A stretch of DNA of 64,000 bases, from positions 2,713,001-2,777,000 of the forward strand of contig NZ_CP080443.1 in NCBI RefSeq assembly GCF_019613955.1. Reading direction: 5' to 3'. This stretch comes from Chryseobacterium sp. LJ668 (GTDB lineage: Bacteria > Bacteroidota > Bacteroidia > Flavobacteriales > Weeksellaceae). The notes under the pieces are model-generated. The model ran no database searches. It was not told the origin of the DNA and was given only the letters and a program-made list of their open reading frames with translations. Shown piece by piece: positions 62,266-64,000 of this stretch (within the stretch, counting starts at the first letter, position 1; each line of letters begins with the position of its first letter). The translations under genes were made by a program, and so were the position numbers.

Positions 62266-64000
62266 ATGGAAAACGTAAAAACATTTAAATACGTAGATTA
62301 TTTATGGGATGAAAGCAAAGCTGCATCTCTTGGTGATGACCAGGTGGCTTTATTTTTATACCGTTCAAACATATTAGGAGCAGATTTAAGAATTACCAAT
62401 TATGGCGGTGGTAACACAAGTTGCAAAACCATCGAAAAAGACCCGTTGACCAATGAAGAAGTTGAGGTAATGTGGGTAAAAGGTTCAGGTGGCGACATCG
62501 GAACTTTGACAAGAAAAGGAATCGCCGGATTATATACGGAAAGATTAAGAAATCTTAAAAATGTTTATGGAGGTCTTGCAGACGAAGATAGAATGGTAGG
62601 TTTATTTGATCATTGTATTTTCGATTTGGAAAGCAAAGCTCCTTCTATTGATACGCCGCTACACGGTTTACTTCCATTTAAACACATTGATCACCTTCAT
62701 CCCGATGCTTTGATTGCAGTAGCTGCCGCAAAAGACAGCGAAGCAATTACGAAAGAAATCTGGGGTGATACAATGGGTTGGGTTCCATGGCAGCGTCCTG
62801 GGTTTGATTTAGGTTTACAGTTGGAAAAATGTTTAGCCGATAATCCGGGAATCAGAGGAATCGTTTTAGGAAGCCACGGATTATTTACTTGGGGTGATAC
62901 TTCTTACGAATCTTACATGAACAGTTTGGAGGTGATCGAAATGGCTTCTGAATATATCGCTAAAAAAATCCAAGAAAAAGGACAGGTTTTTGGCGGACAA
63001 AAATTAGAATCTCTTCCAGCTGACGAACGTAAAAACAAAGCTGCTCAGATCATGCCTTTGCTAAGAGGTTTGGCTTCTTCTGAAAACAGAATGGTAGGTC
63101 ATTTCACAGATAGCGATGTTGTTTTAGAATACATCAACAGCAATGATTTGGAAAGATTGGCCCCACTTGGAACTTCTTGCCCGGATCACTTCTTAAGAAC
63201 GAAGATTCAACCGCTAGTGTTGACTTTAGATAAGAATGAAGATTTAAGCGATTCTAAAGCTGTTTTAGAAAAATTAAATCCTCTTTTTGAACAATACAGA
63301 CAAGAATACAAAGATTATTATGAAACTTGCAAGCATCCAAACAGTCCGGCAATGCGTGACCCGAATCCGGTAATCATCATTTATCCTGGAGTGGGAATGT
63401 TCAGTTTCTCAAAAGATAAACAAACGACCCGTGTTGCCAACGAATTTTATGTGAATGCCATCAATGTAATGCGAGGTGCAGAAGCAATTTCTGAATACAC
63501 ATCCTTACCAAGACAGGAAGCTTTCGACATCGAATATTGGTTGCTGGAAGAAGCGAAATTGCAAAGAATGCCGAAAGAAAAACCACTGTCAAGAAAAGTG
63601 GCAATCATAACCGGAGCAGGTGGCGGTATCGGACAAGCTATCGCCGACAAAATGGTTCAGGAAGGTGCGGTAGTTGTATTCACAGACCTTAATCAGGAAG
63701 CTGTGGAATCTGTAACTGCAAAATACACAAAAGATCAGGCGGTATCAGTTCCGTGTGATGTGACGAATGAAGAATCTATTGCCAACGCATTTAAAGAAGC
63801 TGTTTTAGCATTCGGTGGAGTAGATATCATCGTGCATTCTGCAGGTTTGGCGATTTCTAAATCTTTAGAAGATACAACAACTAAAGACTGGGAATTACTT
63901 GAAAATGTATTGGTAAAAGGTCAGTTTTTAATGGCGAAAAGCGGTACTGAAATCATGAAAAAGCAGAATTTAGGCGGTGACATCGTCAACATCGCAAGTA
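62266..64000 (+). CDS. rhaD: Bifunctional rhamnulose-1-phosphate aldolase/alcohol dehydrogenase (3' end outside window)
   Basis: The frame is open to the window end. The N-terminal half is a class II aldolase (ITNYGGGNTSCKTIEKD, HIDHLHPDALIAVAAA and GIVLGSHGLFTWGDT with zinc histidines). From about residue 445 a Rossmann domain begins (KVAIITGAGGGIGQAIADKM, FTDLNQEAV). The fused enzyme splits rhamnulose-1-phosphate into dihydroxyacetone phosphate and lactaldehyde and can interconvert lactaldehyde. It is the catabolic end of the locus. Confidence 0.94.
   Translation, partial: MENVKTFKYVDYLWDESKAASLGDDQVALFLYRSNILGADLRITNYGGGNTSCKTIEKDPLTNEEVEVMWVKGSGGDIGTLTRKGIAGLYTERLRNLKNVYGGLADEDRMVGLFDHCIFDLESKAPSIDTPLHGLLPFKHIDHLHPDALIAVAAAKDSEAITKEIWGDTMGWVPWQRPGFDLGLQLEKCLADNPGIRGIVLGSHGLFTWGDTSYESYMNSLEVIEMASEYIAKKIQEKGQVFGGQKLESLPADERKNKAAQIMPLLRGLASSENRMVGHFTDSDVVLEYINSNDLERLAPLGTSCPDHFLRTKIQPLVLTLDKNEDLSDSKAVLEKLNPLFEQYRQEYKDYYETCKHPNSPAMRDPNPVIIIYPGVGMFSFSKDKQTTRVANEFYVNAINVMRGAEAISEYTSLPRQEAFDIEYWLLEEAKLQRMPKEKPLSRKVAIITGAGGGIGQAIADKMVQEGAVVVFTDLNQEAVESVTAKYTKDQAVSVPCDVTNEESIANAFKEAVLAFGGVDIIVHSAGLAISKSLEDTTTKDWELLENVLVKGQFLMAKSGTEIMKKQNLGGDIVNIAS

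Overview
The window is a stretch of chromosome from a Flavobacteriia-type Bacteroidetes, most likely Chryseobacterium or a close relative. The evidence is an AT-rich sequence, promoters of the TTG...TAnnTTTG type, AT-rich leaders in place of Shine-Dalgarno sites, a type IX secretion sorting domain, SusC/SusD transporters, and many small VOC, AHSA1, DinB and YceI proteins.

Bases 1-9.9 kb hold a DUF763 gene cut by the window edge, then one-directional small stress or detoxification genes: a Crp/Fnr regulator, four VOC proteins, DinB, three AHSA1/SRPBCC proteins, a helix-hairpin-helix protein and an SDR. An ECF sigma factor with two small companion genes and a DnaJ-domain membrane protein follow. 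Bases 9.9-15 kb hold a small Cys-rich gene broken by an amber stop, gcvP, and three minus-strand genes. A secreted multidomain pectate lyase lies at 15.4-18.4 kb, followed by a long imperfect inverted repeat and a degenerate 21-bp tandem repeat.

Bases 19.9-22.5 kb are a visibly AT-richer island and the most unusual part. It is a minus-strand unit made of a HEPN-domain protein, a 97-nt tRNA-like RNA, and a stand-alone reverse transcriptase. The tRNA-like RNA has a perfect acceptor stem, D-arm and T-arm, but a 10-bp hairpin replaces the anticodon arm. Its 5' end overlaps the HEPN stop codon. A reverse transcriptase with HEPN recalls the phage-defence protein AbiA, but I know of no described system that also has a tRNA-like RNA.

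Bases 22.7-42 kb are mixed: a SUKH-like protein, lipoproteins, an ankyrin protein, a small AAA+ ATPase, a broken mepB, a 26-residue membrane peptide with a consensus promoter, a Nei-like glycosylase, a dGTPase, a Crp-linked redox gene row with a frameshifted yceI, a band-7 protein, an amino-acid permease, a TPR protein with a companion beta-barrel protein, and tRNA-Arg(TCG).

Bases 42.4-64 kb are a rhamnogalacturonan utilisation locus: GH28, GH2, CE12, GH106, a DUF4350 protein, PL11, GH105, the rhamnose transporter RhaT, SusC/SusD, and the start of a rhamnulose-1-phosphate aldolase/dehydrogenase. Secreted enzymes cut the pectin backbone, SusCD and RhaT import fragments and rhamnose, and RhaD feeds central metabolism. 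Five promoters, including that of the pectate lyase 27 kb away, share a two-part motif (two CAGGATG-like blocks 10 bp apart) placed exactly 25 bp before the -7 element. This suggests one rhamnose or rhamnogalacturonan regulon under an activator not encoded in the window.
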